Shown: positions 43,058 through 51,530 of the stretch, one piece after another
How positions within the stretch are numbered: position 1 is the first letter of the stretch
How the letters are laid out: the number at the start of each line of letters is the position of its first letter
DNA from: RDXT01 sp033762375
GTDB lineage: Bacteria > Bacteroidota > Bacteroidia > J057
Reading direction: 5' to 3'
Assembly (NCBI GenBank): GCA_033762375.1
Contig: JANRLQ010000002.1
Span: forward strand, 62,001 to 126,000
Length of the DNA: 64,000 bases
Program-made: the position numbers and the translations under genes
Notes under the pieces: generated by a model
What the model saw: only the letters and a program-made list of their open reading frames with translations
Told to the model about the DNA's origin: nothing
The model's database searches: none

Positions 43058-43699
43058 TTATACCAGTTTTTCGCGCAGGGCTTTGGCGACAGCCTCCGTA
43101 GTCGAGGCGACATGGAGTTTTTCGTAGATATGTTTCATGTGCGAGCGCACGGTCTCATAGGTGATGGAAAGCCGGTCTGCGATGAGTTTGTAGGGCAATC
43201 CCTGCACCAGCAGGCTGAGTACGTCACCTTCGCGGGGGGTAAGGCGGTAGTCCACCGTCACCTCTTGTGGCGCAAACCGCCGGAACATCTCCAGTGCCTT
43301 GCGGGCCACCACCGGGCTCATGGGCGCCCCACCGGCAGCAACTTCAGCGATTGCCTCCAGCAGGCGGGCGGGTGGGGTATTTTTGAGCAGATAACCGCCT
43401 GCACCTGCACATAAGGCAGCAAATACCCGGTCTTCATCTTCAAATACGGTCTGCATCAGCACCTGTATCTGCGGAAATTGTGTCTTGAGCAGGCGCACGG
43501 CCTCAATCCCATCCGTACCGGGCATCTCAATGTCCATCAGGACCACATCAGGGCGACAGGCTGCGATCCGGACCAGCAGGGCTCCGGCGTCAGGATAGGC
43601 CCCGACGACCTGATACCCCGGCGTGCCGTTGATCAGCATCTGCAAGGCATCCAGCAGGGGGCGGTTGTCATCAAATATGGCTACGCGGAGGACTTGCAT
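43058..43699 (-). CDS. NarL/LuxR-family response regulator
   Basis: The ATG at 43699 (MQVLRVAIFDDN) begins a receiver domain with Asp10, Asp11 and the phospho-acceptor Asp56 (VLMDIEMPGTDG), and Lys in YLLKNTPPARLLE. The last ~65 residues form a LuxR helix-turn-helix (LTPREGDVLSLLVQGLPYKLIADRLSITYETVRSHMKHIYEKL). It is 17 bases after the histidine kinase gene and should be its partner, binding DNA when phosphorylated. The longer open frame upstream is inside the kinase gene and is rejected. Confidence 0.94.
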   Translation of the reverse strand: MQVLRVAIFDDNRPLLDALQMLINGTPGYQVVGAYPDAGALLVRIAACRPDVVLMDIEMPGTDGIEAVRLLKTQFPQIQVLMQTVFEDEDRVFAALCAGAGGYLLKNTPPARLLEAIAEVAAGGAPMSPVVARKALEMFRRFAPQEVTVDYRLTPREGDVLSLLVQGLPYKLIADRLSITYETVRSHMKHIYEKLHVASTTEAVAKALREKLV

Positions 43700-43716
43700 G
43701 GTTGCGGTAAATATAA

Positions 43717-45555
43717 TCAGCCCGGCCTCCGGGACATATCCCCTAAAACGGGGAGGGGTACTGTGATCCGTATTTGGGTGCCGGCGCCGGGTCCGGGGGT
43801 GAGCGTAAGCATACCGCCGATCTCCTGCGCCCGGACTTGCATATTTTGCAGGCCATGTCCGGTATGATCGGGGGCTGGCTGGGTACCTGTTCCATTGTCG
43901 GCCACCTCCAGGTACCAATGTCCGGCTTCACACCCGGCCTGGATGGTCACCCTCGTGGCGTGGGCATGCCGCACCACGTTGTTGACGGCTTCTTTGTAGA
44001 TCAGAAACAGGTTTTTGCGCTGGTCCATGGAGAGTGGGGCGGCCATAGCTTCAGGCGACACGTCAAATGTATATTGCACCGAGGCGGCCCCCAGCAGCGA
44101 GGCCGCCACGTCCTCCATCCGGCGGATCAGGGAGCCGGTATGGTCATTGCGCGGGTGCAGGGTCCAGATGGTATCACTCATTTGCCCCACCATCTCGACG
44201 GCCTGCCGGGCGATTTTGTCCAGGATTTCGCGGATGGGGCTCGTGGGTTCCAGTTGGCGCCGGGCGACTTCGGTATAAATAGAAATGCTGCTCAGCGTCC
44301 CTCCAATGTCGTCATGCAGGTCGCGGGCGATCCGGTTTCGGATGTCCTGCAAGTGCTGGGCCAGCACCTGATTTTCTTCCAGACGACGGATAAGCTCGGC
44401 CTGGGCGGCCTGTTTTTCCCGCTCGTCTTGCCGAAACTTATAGGCGATCGCCGCCGAAAAAAACACCAGCTCGATCAGCATGCTGATCGTCGTCAGGTTG
44501 TAGGGATTGTCCCAGTCCAGCTCCGGATATATACGCAATACCAGCGCCAGCATCAGGTTGGCAAATGCACCTACCCCAAACACGGCACTGCCGATCAATA
44601 CCAGGCGGATGATCAAGTCTTTAAACCGGAAAAGCCTGAAAATCAACCGAACAATTACGCCAAAGAAAAAGACTGAATACCCGACATATAATACGGACGA
44701 GGCTGGGCGCCACGCATACAATACAGCCTGGATCAGCAGGTACCCGAGTGTAAGCCGCAGCAACCACACCACCTGCCGGGCCTCAGCCGGGGCCAGCTCC
44801 GGCAGCCGCAAAAAAGTCATCACAAACCGGAGATAACAATAATACGCCCCAAAATACAGATGTGGGATCCAGTACAAAATCACTGCATGGGGAGGCCAGC
44901 CCGGAGTAGGCAAAAATATATACCCCGCATACAGCAGATATTGGATCAGGGCAAAAATCAAAATATAGGCTCCGTAGAATAAAAAATGGATTTCCCGGCT
45001 CAGGAGCCATAATATCAGGGAAAAAAATACCTGAAACCCAATCACGGAAAGGGTCAGTATCAAAAACATCAGATAAGCACGACGGGTATAGGCCTCCTGA
45101 TACACTTCCTGGTACAACCCCACCCGGTCATACAGGCTAAGCCGAAGGTGGTATCCGGGCCGCAGCGGGCTTGATACGGTTATCCGGTACTGACACACCG
45201 TCCGGGCAGGCACTGCCCATTGCAGGGTGTACAGTTCTTCGGCAGGCAGGTGCCAGGCATGCCCGTATGCATATCCGCCGACCATACTATCCCCGGCCGT
45301 ACTGGTCAGCGTAAAATCCAGGAGCCACGGAAAATCTCCATATACGGGCACCGGCTCGTCGGCAGTATTTTCCAGCCAAAATATCCAAACCCCGGACGAC
45401 TCCGGATGCAGGGAATCCCGCACCTCAATACCCGCAGCCACCAGTTCCGGAGATACCCGCAACTGGCCCTGCGCCTGCAATAGGGTCAGCATCAGGCATC
45501 CCGCCAGGATACCATACTTATATCCCGGATGGCCAGACGCGGGCAGAGATGGCAT
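43717..45555 (-). CDS. 7TMR-type sensor histidine kinase (HisKA_3)
   Basis: The ATG at 45555 is chosen over an overlapping TTG at 45576. The 612-aa protein has a signal peptide, an extracellular strand-rich sensor (~35-150, like 7TMR-DISMED2), seven TM helices (~160-370), a short coiled coil, then a HisKA_3 dimerisation domain with His414 in IARDLHDDIGGTLSS. The ATPase domain follows (KEAVNNVVRHAHATRV as N-box, VADNGTG and GHGLQNM). It phosphorylates the next gene's product. The signal may come from the cell surface, and the OmpA-like gene upstream is in the same operon. Confidence 0.92.
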   Translation of the reverse strand: MPSLPASGHPGYKYGILAGCLMLTLLQAQGQLRVSPELVAAGIEVRDSLHPESSGVWIFWLENTADEPVPVYGDFPWLLDFTLTSTAGDSMVGGYAYGHAWHLPAEELYTLQWAVPARTVCQYRITVSSPLRPGYHLRLSLYDRVGLYQEVYQEAYTRRAYLMFLILTLSVIGFQVFFSLILWLLSREIHFLFYGAYILIFALIQYLLYAGYIFLPTPGWPPHAVILYWIPHLYFGAYYCYLRFVMTFLRLPELAPAEARQVVWLLRLTLGYLLIQAVLYAWRPASSVLYVGYSVFFFGVIVRLIFRLFRFKDLIIRLVLIGSAVFGVGAFANLMLALVLRIYPELDWDNPYNLTTISMLIELVFFSAAIAYKFRQDEREKQAAQAELIRRLEENQVLAQHLQDIRNRIARDLHDDIGGTLSSISIYTEVARRQLEPTSPIREILDKIARQAVEMVGQMSDTIWTLHPRNDHTGSLIRRMEDVAASLLGAASVQYTFDVSPEAMAAPLSMDQRKNLFLIYKEAVNNVVRHAHATRVTIQAGCEAGHWYLEVADNGTGTQPAPDHTGHGLQNMQVRAQEIGGMLTLTPGPGAGTQIRITVPLPVLGDMSRRPG

Positions 45556-45572
45556 GTTGTAAGGGCACTGTA

Positions 45573-46892
45573 TCAAAGTTTCAGTACCCGCATTTCTACC
45601 CGCCGGTTTTTGACCCGGCCTGCTTCGGTATCATTACCTGCCAGGGGGCGCTCTTCTCCATAGCCCATGGTCAGGATACGGCCTTCGTCTATGCCTTTCT
45701 GGACCAGGTACCCTTTACAACTCAGCACCCGGCGCAGGGATAGTTTTTTATTGGCGGCATCGTCTCCATCGCTGGAGGTATGGCCGGAGAGTTCAATCTC
45801 GGCACTGGGATTGGCCTGCAGAAACGTATATATCTTGTCCAGCTCTGCCCGGGCATCTGTGCGAATCTCAGCACTACCCAGGTCGAACTGGATATTGTAG
45901 ATCGCAACAGACTCACCCTCGCGCAGGGTTTTGTTGCCAAACACCACTGACTTATCAGCCGGGTCGAGATATATCACGACCTCTTCCTCACCTGACTGCC
46001 AGACATCTCCCATCGCACTGCCGCTGTTATAGCCCGGTGCAAAGGCTGTCACCGGGTGCATACCAGCCGGGAGTCCCGTCAGCAAAAAACGGCCATCCGC
46101 CCCTGTCCGCACCTGCCCGTACCCCCTGATCTCGACCGTAGCACCCGCCACCGGCAGGTCCTGATTCCGGTCCCGCACCACTCCCGGCAGGTTGCCCGTA
46201 CAGGGAAATCCCTTGTGGTTGATCAGCAGCTTGACAAAATCTATGGCAAATCCGTCTCCGGCATGGGTAGTGGGATCATCTATCCGGATCGTAAGCTGGT
46301 CTGCCTGAAAAAGATCCAGCATATCCTCCGGCAATACAAAGGAAACCACTTTGCCGGTGGGGCCGGTCTGGTTGAGGGAATTGATCAGTTTTTCGCCCTC
46401 TGCAAACCGGCGTCCGTTGAGGGTCATCTGAAACCGGCTGCACAAGACTGGCGATTGAAAATCATCCAGCATCATCTGGAGCACCACGCGGGTCACCGTC
46501 ATTCCTCTGGCAGCCGTCAGCGGCAAGGTGATCACCTGTACCTGCTTCTGGTCGCGGGGTTCCTCCGAATAACCATCATGCGAGCAGGGCAATAATGCAT
46601 ATTCAAAACTACTGGGGATCATAATCCGGTCTGTGCCGGGCGCATTCTCAGGGGCAGGATCCCAGGGATAATAATGTGGTTCTGTGCTTCTTTCGCAGAA
46701 GGGATTGACATTTTCACCAAATCCAAATCCGAGGTTGTCAATATCTCCCGTGCGGATCATCAGATCGGCTTCCGGCGTATTTCGCAGGACCACTTGTTGC
46801 AGGGACCAGTTGCCATCGTTAGGGGTGACCACAGCCTGCGCCCATGCATATTCCAGGCCCAGCAGGAGGAAGAAAAAAATCGTACGCATCAT
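45573..46892 (-). CDS. OmpA-family outer membrane protein with carboxypeptidase-like regulatory domain
   Basis: The 439-aa exported protein has a signal peptide (to ~19), a ~200-residue strand-rich domain and a carboxypeptidase regulatory-like barrel (GVVRDRNQDLPVAGATVEIRG, GRFLLTGLPAGMHPVTAFAPGY, ~235-295). A C-terminal OmpA peptidoglycan-binding domain follows (SAEIELSGHTSSDGDD, LSLRRVLSCKGYLVQKGIDEGRI, GEERPLAGNDTEAGR and KNRRVEMRV). It probably links the outer membrane to peptidoglycan. It is first in an operon with the kinase and regulator, 17 bases before the kinase start, hinting that the pair monitors this envelope protein. Confidence 0.88.
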   Translation of the reverse strand: MMRTIFFFLLLGLEYAWAQAVVTPNDGNWSLQQVVLRNTPEADLMIRTGDIDNLGFGFGENVNPFCERSTEPHYYPWDPAPENAPGTDRIMIPSSFEYALLPCSHDGYSEEPRDQKQVQVITLPLTAARGMTVTRVVLQMMLDDFQSPVLCSRFQMTLNGRRFAEGEKLINSLNQTGPTGKVVSFVLPEDMLDLFQADQLTIRIDDPTTHAGDGFAIDFVKLLINHKGFPCTGNLPGVVRDRNQDLPVAGATVEIRGYGQVRTGADGRFLLTGLPAGMHPVTAFAPGYNSGSAMGDVWQSGEEEVVIYLDPADKSVVFGNKTLREGESVAIYNIQFDLGSAEIRTDARAELDKIYTFLQANPSAEIELSGHTSSDGDDAANKKLSLRRVLSCKGYLVQKGIDEGRILTMGYGEERPLAGNDTEAGRVKNRRVEMRVLKL

Positions 46893-47002
46893 GACCAGAT
46901 AAAACTTTTGTAGGTTGAATATATACTTTGTGCGTCAAAAACGCTAACAACCATTCTTGTGACGGCCATTCCCCCCGGACTCCATGCAGCATGGTCACCC
47001 TC

Positions 47003-48331
47003 TCAGGGACAACGGGCGGGTGCAGGCGTACGGGGCGCTCCGGCCCGGGTCAGAAATTCATCCATAAATGTACTCCGCCCTACCAGGTAAAATACCCCGT
47101 CGGTATCCGTGGCTGTGCCATAAAACGTATCACCCGGCCCGGCGCCGAACGTCACGATGCTCATAGAGGGGCACGGTGATACGCCATCCCGGATGACAGC
47201 CGTGGCCATTCCGCCCGAAAAACTCTCGATAAACTGAGCTCCCAGGTAACAAATACCTTGCAGGAAACTTACTTTGGGGGTTGTCTCGGTCTTGGCAGCA
47301 CATACCCGGAGGTCGGCCCGCCCTGCTGCATCCAGGCATATCTGCGGCTGAGCAGAGGTCGTCACCGTAAATGGGATCCCCCCGCAGACGTTGAGCTGCC
47401 CGGCGGCCTGTATGCCAAACCCGTCCCGCTCAAAGGTGATCCGGACATTGTTGACCTGTACCCGGGGGTCCGTAGCTGTCGCAGAGGCTATCGCCGACCG
47501 GCGCACCGCCGCAGCTACCAGGCTGGTATCTACAGAGATGCCCCAGTCTGTGTTGGGATACATGCTGAGCCAGGTATTGGCATCAAAGGGACGTGGGGTG
47601 CCGGTATCAAACAGGAGCCCGACCTTCAGGTCGAGGTCAGACCCCAGCACGACCCCTGTGAGCGCGACTGGCGTACCTGCGAGGCTGCTGACAATTTTTT
47701 CGACCGGTTCTGATGGTAATACCAGGGGCTTGCTATTCCCCAGCGACTCAAAAAGCCCTTTCAGGACCTGTCCGTCTATCAGATCGTACTGCGGGCTCCC
47801 ACAGACGACGGGGGCCTGGTGGATCCGGCTGATCAACTCCTCAAACTCAAACCGGATCAATACCCCGGAGGTCGCCGTACAAGTCCCGCCAGCGGGACAA
47901 AGCAAGGCCGTCCGCTGAGCGGCATCAGGCATGGTCTGCGGGGTGATCAGGTACGGCACCAGCCGCAGCCGTAGTTCGTATGAGCGCTGGAGTGATACGG
48001 CTGTGTCCGCAGCCCCTTTGAGCCAGGGCTCGATGACAATGCTGACCCGGTTGACGGGTTGCCCATTGACGAGGGGCTGGCTGAGTTGTACCATACCTGC
48101 GTCCACGCCATTGGGGGCTGAGTGAGGGGTACCGACCAGGGCCCGGACTTTTTCCCGTACATAAGACTGGCTGATGTCAATATTGACGGTACTCACGCTG
48201 ATGCGTGGCGCAGGACTACCCAGGTCCGCCAGCACCGGCGCAGGCGGGCATGTTTGGGTGCCTGGCACATAAGTGCAGGCATAAGCCACTCCAGCCAGGA
48301 GCAGCCAACTTATCCAGGGAATACAACGCAT
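47003..48331 (-). CDS. hypothetical lipoprotein
   Basis: The 442-aa protein has a lipoprotein signal ending VAYAC. The body is strand-rich with repeated hydrophobic-polar patterns (VALTGVVLGSDLDLKVGLLFD, VNNVRITFERDGFGIQAAGQL) and at least eight cysteines, suggesting disulfides in the periplasm or on the surface. The alternating strands could form a tubular lipid-binding or BPI-like fold, but I cannot name a family. It lies 83 bases after pfkA on the same strand and may be a separate unit. Confidence 0.6.
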   Translation of the reverse strand: MRCIPWISWLLLAGVAYACTYVPGTQTCPPAPVLADLGSPAPRISVSTVNIDISQSYVREKVRALVGTPHSAPNGVDAGMVQLSQPLVNGQPVNRVSIVIEPWLKGAADTAVSLQRSYELRLRLVPYLITPQTMPDAAQRTALLCPAGGTCTATSGVLIRFEFEELISRIHQAPVVCGSPQYDLIDGQVLKGLFESLGNSKPLVLPSEPVEKIVSSLAGTPVALTGVVLGSDLDLKVGLLFDTGTPRPFDANTWLSMYPNTDWGISVDTSLVAAAVRRSAIASATATDPRVQVNNVRITFERDGFGIQAAGQLNVCGGIPFTVTTSAQPQICLDAAGRADLRVCAAKTETTPKVSFLQGICYLGAQFIESFSGGMATAVIRDGVSPCPSMSIVTFGAGPGDTFYGTATDTDGVFYLVGRSTFMDEFLTRAGAPRTPAPARCP

Positions 48332-48414
48332 AGGTAAGTGATCTTAGGTAAAAATCTATGCCACGCACAGATGTTCACCCGGATCTGCCGGTGCGCCATA
48401 CCTGAAACCAGCGG

Positions 48415-49386
48415 TCAGATAGACAGCATCTCCACCAACTGCAGGAGCTGGGGGTTAATTTCCTGGTTGTATTTGCAGGCTTTGATAAAGGAAGTATGCA
48501 CAATTTTGTTGTTGACCACCCCTATCATGACATTGGACAGGCCCTCGCTCAGGGCTTCCACGGCACCAGCACCCAGGCGGGAGGCAAGTACCCGGTCCAT
48601 ACAGGTAGGAGATCCGCCCCGCTGGATATGCCCCAATACGACCACGCGGGTATCGTAGTTGGTGAAGCGCTGCTTGACCTGCTCAGCTACATGAAAAGCG
48701 CCGCCGCCTTCATCTCCCTCCGCCACTACAATAATGCTGGAGGTTTTGTGGCGAAGCCAGCCTTGCTCGAGTTTGGCGATGATGTCCTCGATATAGGTTT
48801 TGGTCTCCGGGATCAGCACAGCCTCTGCGCCACCGGCGATACCCGCATTAAGGGCAATAAAGCCTGCGTCGCGTCCCATTACCTCGACAAAAAAGAGCCG
48901 GTTATGCGAGTCCGCTGTATCCCGGATTTTGTCTATGGCCTCCATCGCTGTATTGAGGGCTGTATCGTACCCGATGGTATAGTCGGTTCCGTACAGGTCA
49001 TTGTCTATGGTACCAGGCACCCCGACGACCGGGATATGGTGTTCATTGGAAAAAACCCGTGCACCGGCAAAGGTTCCGTCCCCACCGATGGCGACAAGTC
49101 CGTCTATACCAGCCTCTTTGAGGCGGTTGAAAGCACGCTGGCGGCCTTCAGGCGTGCGAAACCTGTCACTGCGGGAAGATTTCAGGATAGTGCCACCGCG
49201 CTGGATGATGTTGCTGACAGAGTAGGCCTCCATTTTCAGGAAATCTCCATCTATCATGCCTTCGTATCCACGCCGGATACCTACTACTTCAAGACCAGTG
49301 GCAATGCCCGTACGAACGACAGCCCGCAGACAGGCATTCATGCCAGGCGCGTCACCACCAGAGGTATATACACCGATACGCTTCAT
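48415..49386 (-). CDS. pfkA: ATP-dependent 6-phosphofructokinase
   Basis: The 323-aa protein has all the PfkA motifs: GVYTSGGDAPGMNACLRAVVR at the N-terminus, AIGGDGTFAGA for ATP, GVPGTIDNDLYGTDYTIGYDTA with the catalytic Asp and EVMGRDAGFIAL for fructose 6-phosphate. Length is typical of the bacterial tetrameric enzyme. It commits fructose 6-phosphate to glycolysis. It is probably its own transcription unit with 151 bases before it. gap lies ~4.7 kb to the right and gapN ~18 kb to the left, so glycolytic genes are near but not in one operon. Confidence 0.97.
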   Translation of the reverse strand: MKRIGVYTSGGDAPGMNACLRAVVRTGIATGLEVVGIRRGYEGMIDGDFLKMEAYSVSNIIQRGGTILKSSRSDRFRTPEGRQRAFNRLKEAGIDGLVAIGGDGTFAGARVFSNEHHIPVVGVPGTIDNDLYGTDYTIGYDTALNTAMEAIDKIRDTADSHNRLFFVEVMGRDAGFIALNAGIAGGAEAVLIPETKTYIEDIIAKLEQGWLRHKTSSIIVVAEGDEGGGAFHVAEQVKQRFTNYDTRVVVLGHIQRGGSPTCMDRVLASRLGAGAVEALSEGLSNVMIGVVNNKIVHTSFIKACKYNQEINPQLLQLVEMLSI

Positions 49387-49537
49387 AGAGTCAGATTTTG
49401 AATGACTTGGCTGTCATTCGGGGGCGTATGTTTTTCCATTGAGCGTCGCCAATTTACGAGAAAAAGAGGCATGGACATCAAGCGGGGAGAAAAAAATCGG
49501 TCCGAAATCCATTTCGGTGCTGATAATTGCTGACATT

Positions 49538-50623
49538 TCAGGTATCCGGTGCCAAAATTCCACTCGCAGGATGTCCGGAGACCATCGGGCCGGACCTTGC
49601 GGCCAGGTTTCCACCGGCCCACGAGAGGTAACGAAGGATCGGACCGGGCTGCCAGGCTGCCGCCCGCTCACGGGGTGCGGCCATGCGGGCCAGACGCGCC
49701 GCTGCTGTAGGGCGGGCATATACCCAGGCTGCCTGCGCAGGCGCCAGCGGGGCTGGCTCCAGCAGACGATCTGCTTCCTGGATAGATTTTCGCAGGGCAT
49801 CCGCATCAAACTGCTGGTAATACACCCATTTATCCATCGCAAAAGCTGCCTCACGCCCCAGCCGGGGCAACCAACCTACCTGTGCGACGGTCACCAGCAC
49901 GGTATAGATCACACTCGCGCGCAGCCACCCTGCACCTGTCGTTAAGGGTGTGCCGCAGATCCATACCGCTGCCGTCCACAGCAGGACATGGGCTGCCAGG
50001 GCCAGAAGGGCACCCTGCCCGTATAAGCCGAGGTTGATCGCACCATGCCGCCGCACCTGGATGATACGGCTCACGGCCGGCGCCAGAGCCACTTGCCAAT
50101 GCGCCGGAAACACCTGTACTTCCTGACCTGGAATACCGACCAACCCACCTGTAAACTCCCGATCCTGCACCGTCGCCGTCTCCACCTCAAATCCCCGGTC
50201 TGTCGCGTGCTCCCATACGCCGCCTGCGGTGATCCGCAGCAACCAATATTGGCCGCCCATCAACAAAATACCCAGACCTGCTCCTGCTCCCACGGCACCG
50301 GCTGTACCCCAGGCTGCCGCCCCCATCACCAGGGCTCCGGCTGTTGCGACAGCGGCTATATATATTCCTGCTCCCCGGGCCCAGCTCGACCACCACCCGC
50401 CCGGACTCATAAGCGAACGTCCGTACTGAGCCGGAAGCCAATACCCACAATACCAGTCTATCGGGAGATTGGCCAGGGCGGCGGCAGCTGTCATCAGCAG
50501 CGGCGTATAGTACCCTGCCTCCGCCCAGGCAGGAATACCCCATATCCAGCCAGCCCCTGCGATGGCCACCCAACCGAGTACCTGAAAACTACCTGCCCAC
50601 CAGCGGGCCTGCGCGTATGACAT
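49538..50623 (-). CDS. multi-spanning membrane protein, unknown
   Basis: The 361-aa protein has about five to six hydrophobic segments (~12-30, 38-52, 85-105, 107-130, 200-222 and 232-250), with a soluble stretch between the fourth and fifth (~130-195) and a ~90-residue Ala/Pro/Arg-rich tail. It contains no peptidase or transporter motif I recognise. It is divergent from udk, with a 201-base shared upstream region. No functional assignment is offered. Confidence 0.6.
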   Translation of the reverse strand: MSYAQARWWAGSFQVLGWVAIAGAGWIWGIPAWAEAGYYTPLLMTAAAALANLPIDWYCGYWLPAQYGRSLMSPGGWWSSWARGAGIYIAAVATAGALVMGAAAWGTAGAVGAGAGLGILLMGGQYWLLRITAGGVWEHATDRGFEVETATVQDREFTGGLVGIPGQEVQVFPAHWQVALAPAVSRIIQVRRHGAINLGLYGQGALLALAAHVLLWTAAVWICGTPLTTGAGWLRASVIYTVLVTVAQVGWLPRLGREAAFAMDKWVYYQQFDADALRKSIQEADRLLEPAPLAPAQAAWVYARPTAAARLARMAAPRERAAAWQPGPILRYLSWAGGNLAARSGPMVSGHPASGILAPDT

Positions 50624-50811
50624 GGGAAAGTGTTATGGGTTATGGAAAGTGTGTTGCAGGGAATGATCCTTTGTGCTGAGATATGGCTCAATCTACTACC
50701 TGCCGGGGATTTTTTGTATACAGCCGGGACAATTTTTTCCATTGTCCTGCTTTTGCGCCTGTACCTGAGGTGATTTCTCCGGCAAGGTTATCATTCATTC
50801 GCAATTACCCG

Positions 50812-50819
50812 TAATTTTG
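50812..50819 (+). promoter_or_regulatory. candidate -7 promoter element of udk, implying a near-leaderless mRNA
   Basis: TAATTTTG matches TAnnTTTG exactly but ends only 5 bases before the udk ATG. Transcription would start about at the start codon. The -33 region (TTAT) is weak, so chance is possible. Confidence 0.35.
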
Positions 50820-50824
50820 CGACT

Positions 50825-51457
50825 ATGCGCAAGACTCCTTTTATTCTCGGCATCTGCGGCGGAAGTGGCTCCGGCAAAACTTTTCTGCTGCATCAACTGA
50901 TCCAGCGGCTGCCCTCCGATCAGGTGACGGTGATCTCCCAGGATCATTATTATAAAAAACTGGAAGAGCAACACCGGGAACCCGATGGGCTCGTCAATTT
51001 TGACCATCCGGACTCTGTGCGGCTGGACTTGCTGCTGGCGGATATCCACCAGCTCATCAGCGGCCAACCCATTGAGCTGGAGGAGTACGTATTTAACAAT
51101 CCGCACGCAAGCCCGAGTATCCATCTCCTGCATCCTGCACCGCTGATTATCGTAGAGGGGCTGTTTATTTTTCACAAACCCGAAATAGCGCAGTTGTTTG
51201 ACCTGAAGGTTTTTGTCGAGGCAGACGAACACCGCCGCCTGGCCCGCCGCCTTGTCCGCGACATACAGGAGCGCGGATACAGCATGGAGTCTATCCTCCG
51301 GGACTATGAGCGGTTTGTAGCGCCTATGTATCAGCAGTTTATCGCACCTGCCAAGGATATATGCGATCTGATCATCCCCAATAACGGGCACCTGCACAAA
51401 CCGGTACAGGTCATGGTGGACTACCTGACCCAGGTTTTAAAACGGTTTCAGGCATAA
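50825..51457 (+). CDS. udk: uridine kinase
   Basis: The 210-aa P-loop kinase begins with Walker A GICGGSGSGKT (9-19), followed by VISQDHYYKK and NFDHPDSVRLDLL (nucleoside binding) and VEGLFIFHKPEIAQLFDLKVFVE (Walker B-like). The later segment RRLVRDIQERGYSMESIL is the lid. It phosphorylates uridine and cytidine in pyrimidine salvage. The size is right for the family. It converges on rpsA and shares a bidirectional terminator. Confidence 0.94.
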   Translation: MRKTPFILGICGGSGSGKTFLLHQLIQRLPSDQVTVISQDHYYKKLEEQHREPDGLVNFDHPDSVRLDLLLADIHQLISGQPIELEEYVFNNPHASPSIHLLHPAPLIIVEGLFIFHKPEIAQLFDLKVFVEADEHRRLARRLVRDIQERGYSMESILRDYERFVAPMYQQFIAPAKDICDLIIPNNGHLHKPVQVMVDYLTQVLKRFQA

Positions 51458-51482
51458 ATAATTCCCGTCCCCCTACAACAAG

Positions 51483-51507
51483 AGAGGCCACCCGATGGGT
51501 GGCCTCT
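51483..51507. terminator. bidirectional terminator between udk and rpsA
   Basis: AGAGGCCACCC pairs perfectly with GGGTGGCCTCT over 11 bp with a GAT loop, between two converging genes. Tails are short (TTAT one way, none clear the other). Confidence 0.75.
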
Positions 51508-51530
51508 TATCTGTCGGCAGATACGCGGGC

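Noticed and set aside
43700..43918. 73-codon N-terminal extension of the response regulator
   Set aside because: Lies inside the histidine kinase gene; the receiver domain starts at 43699.
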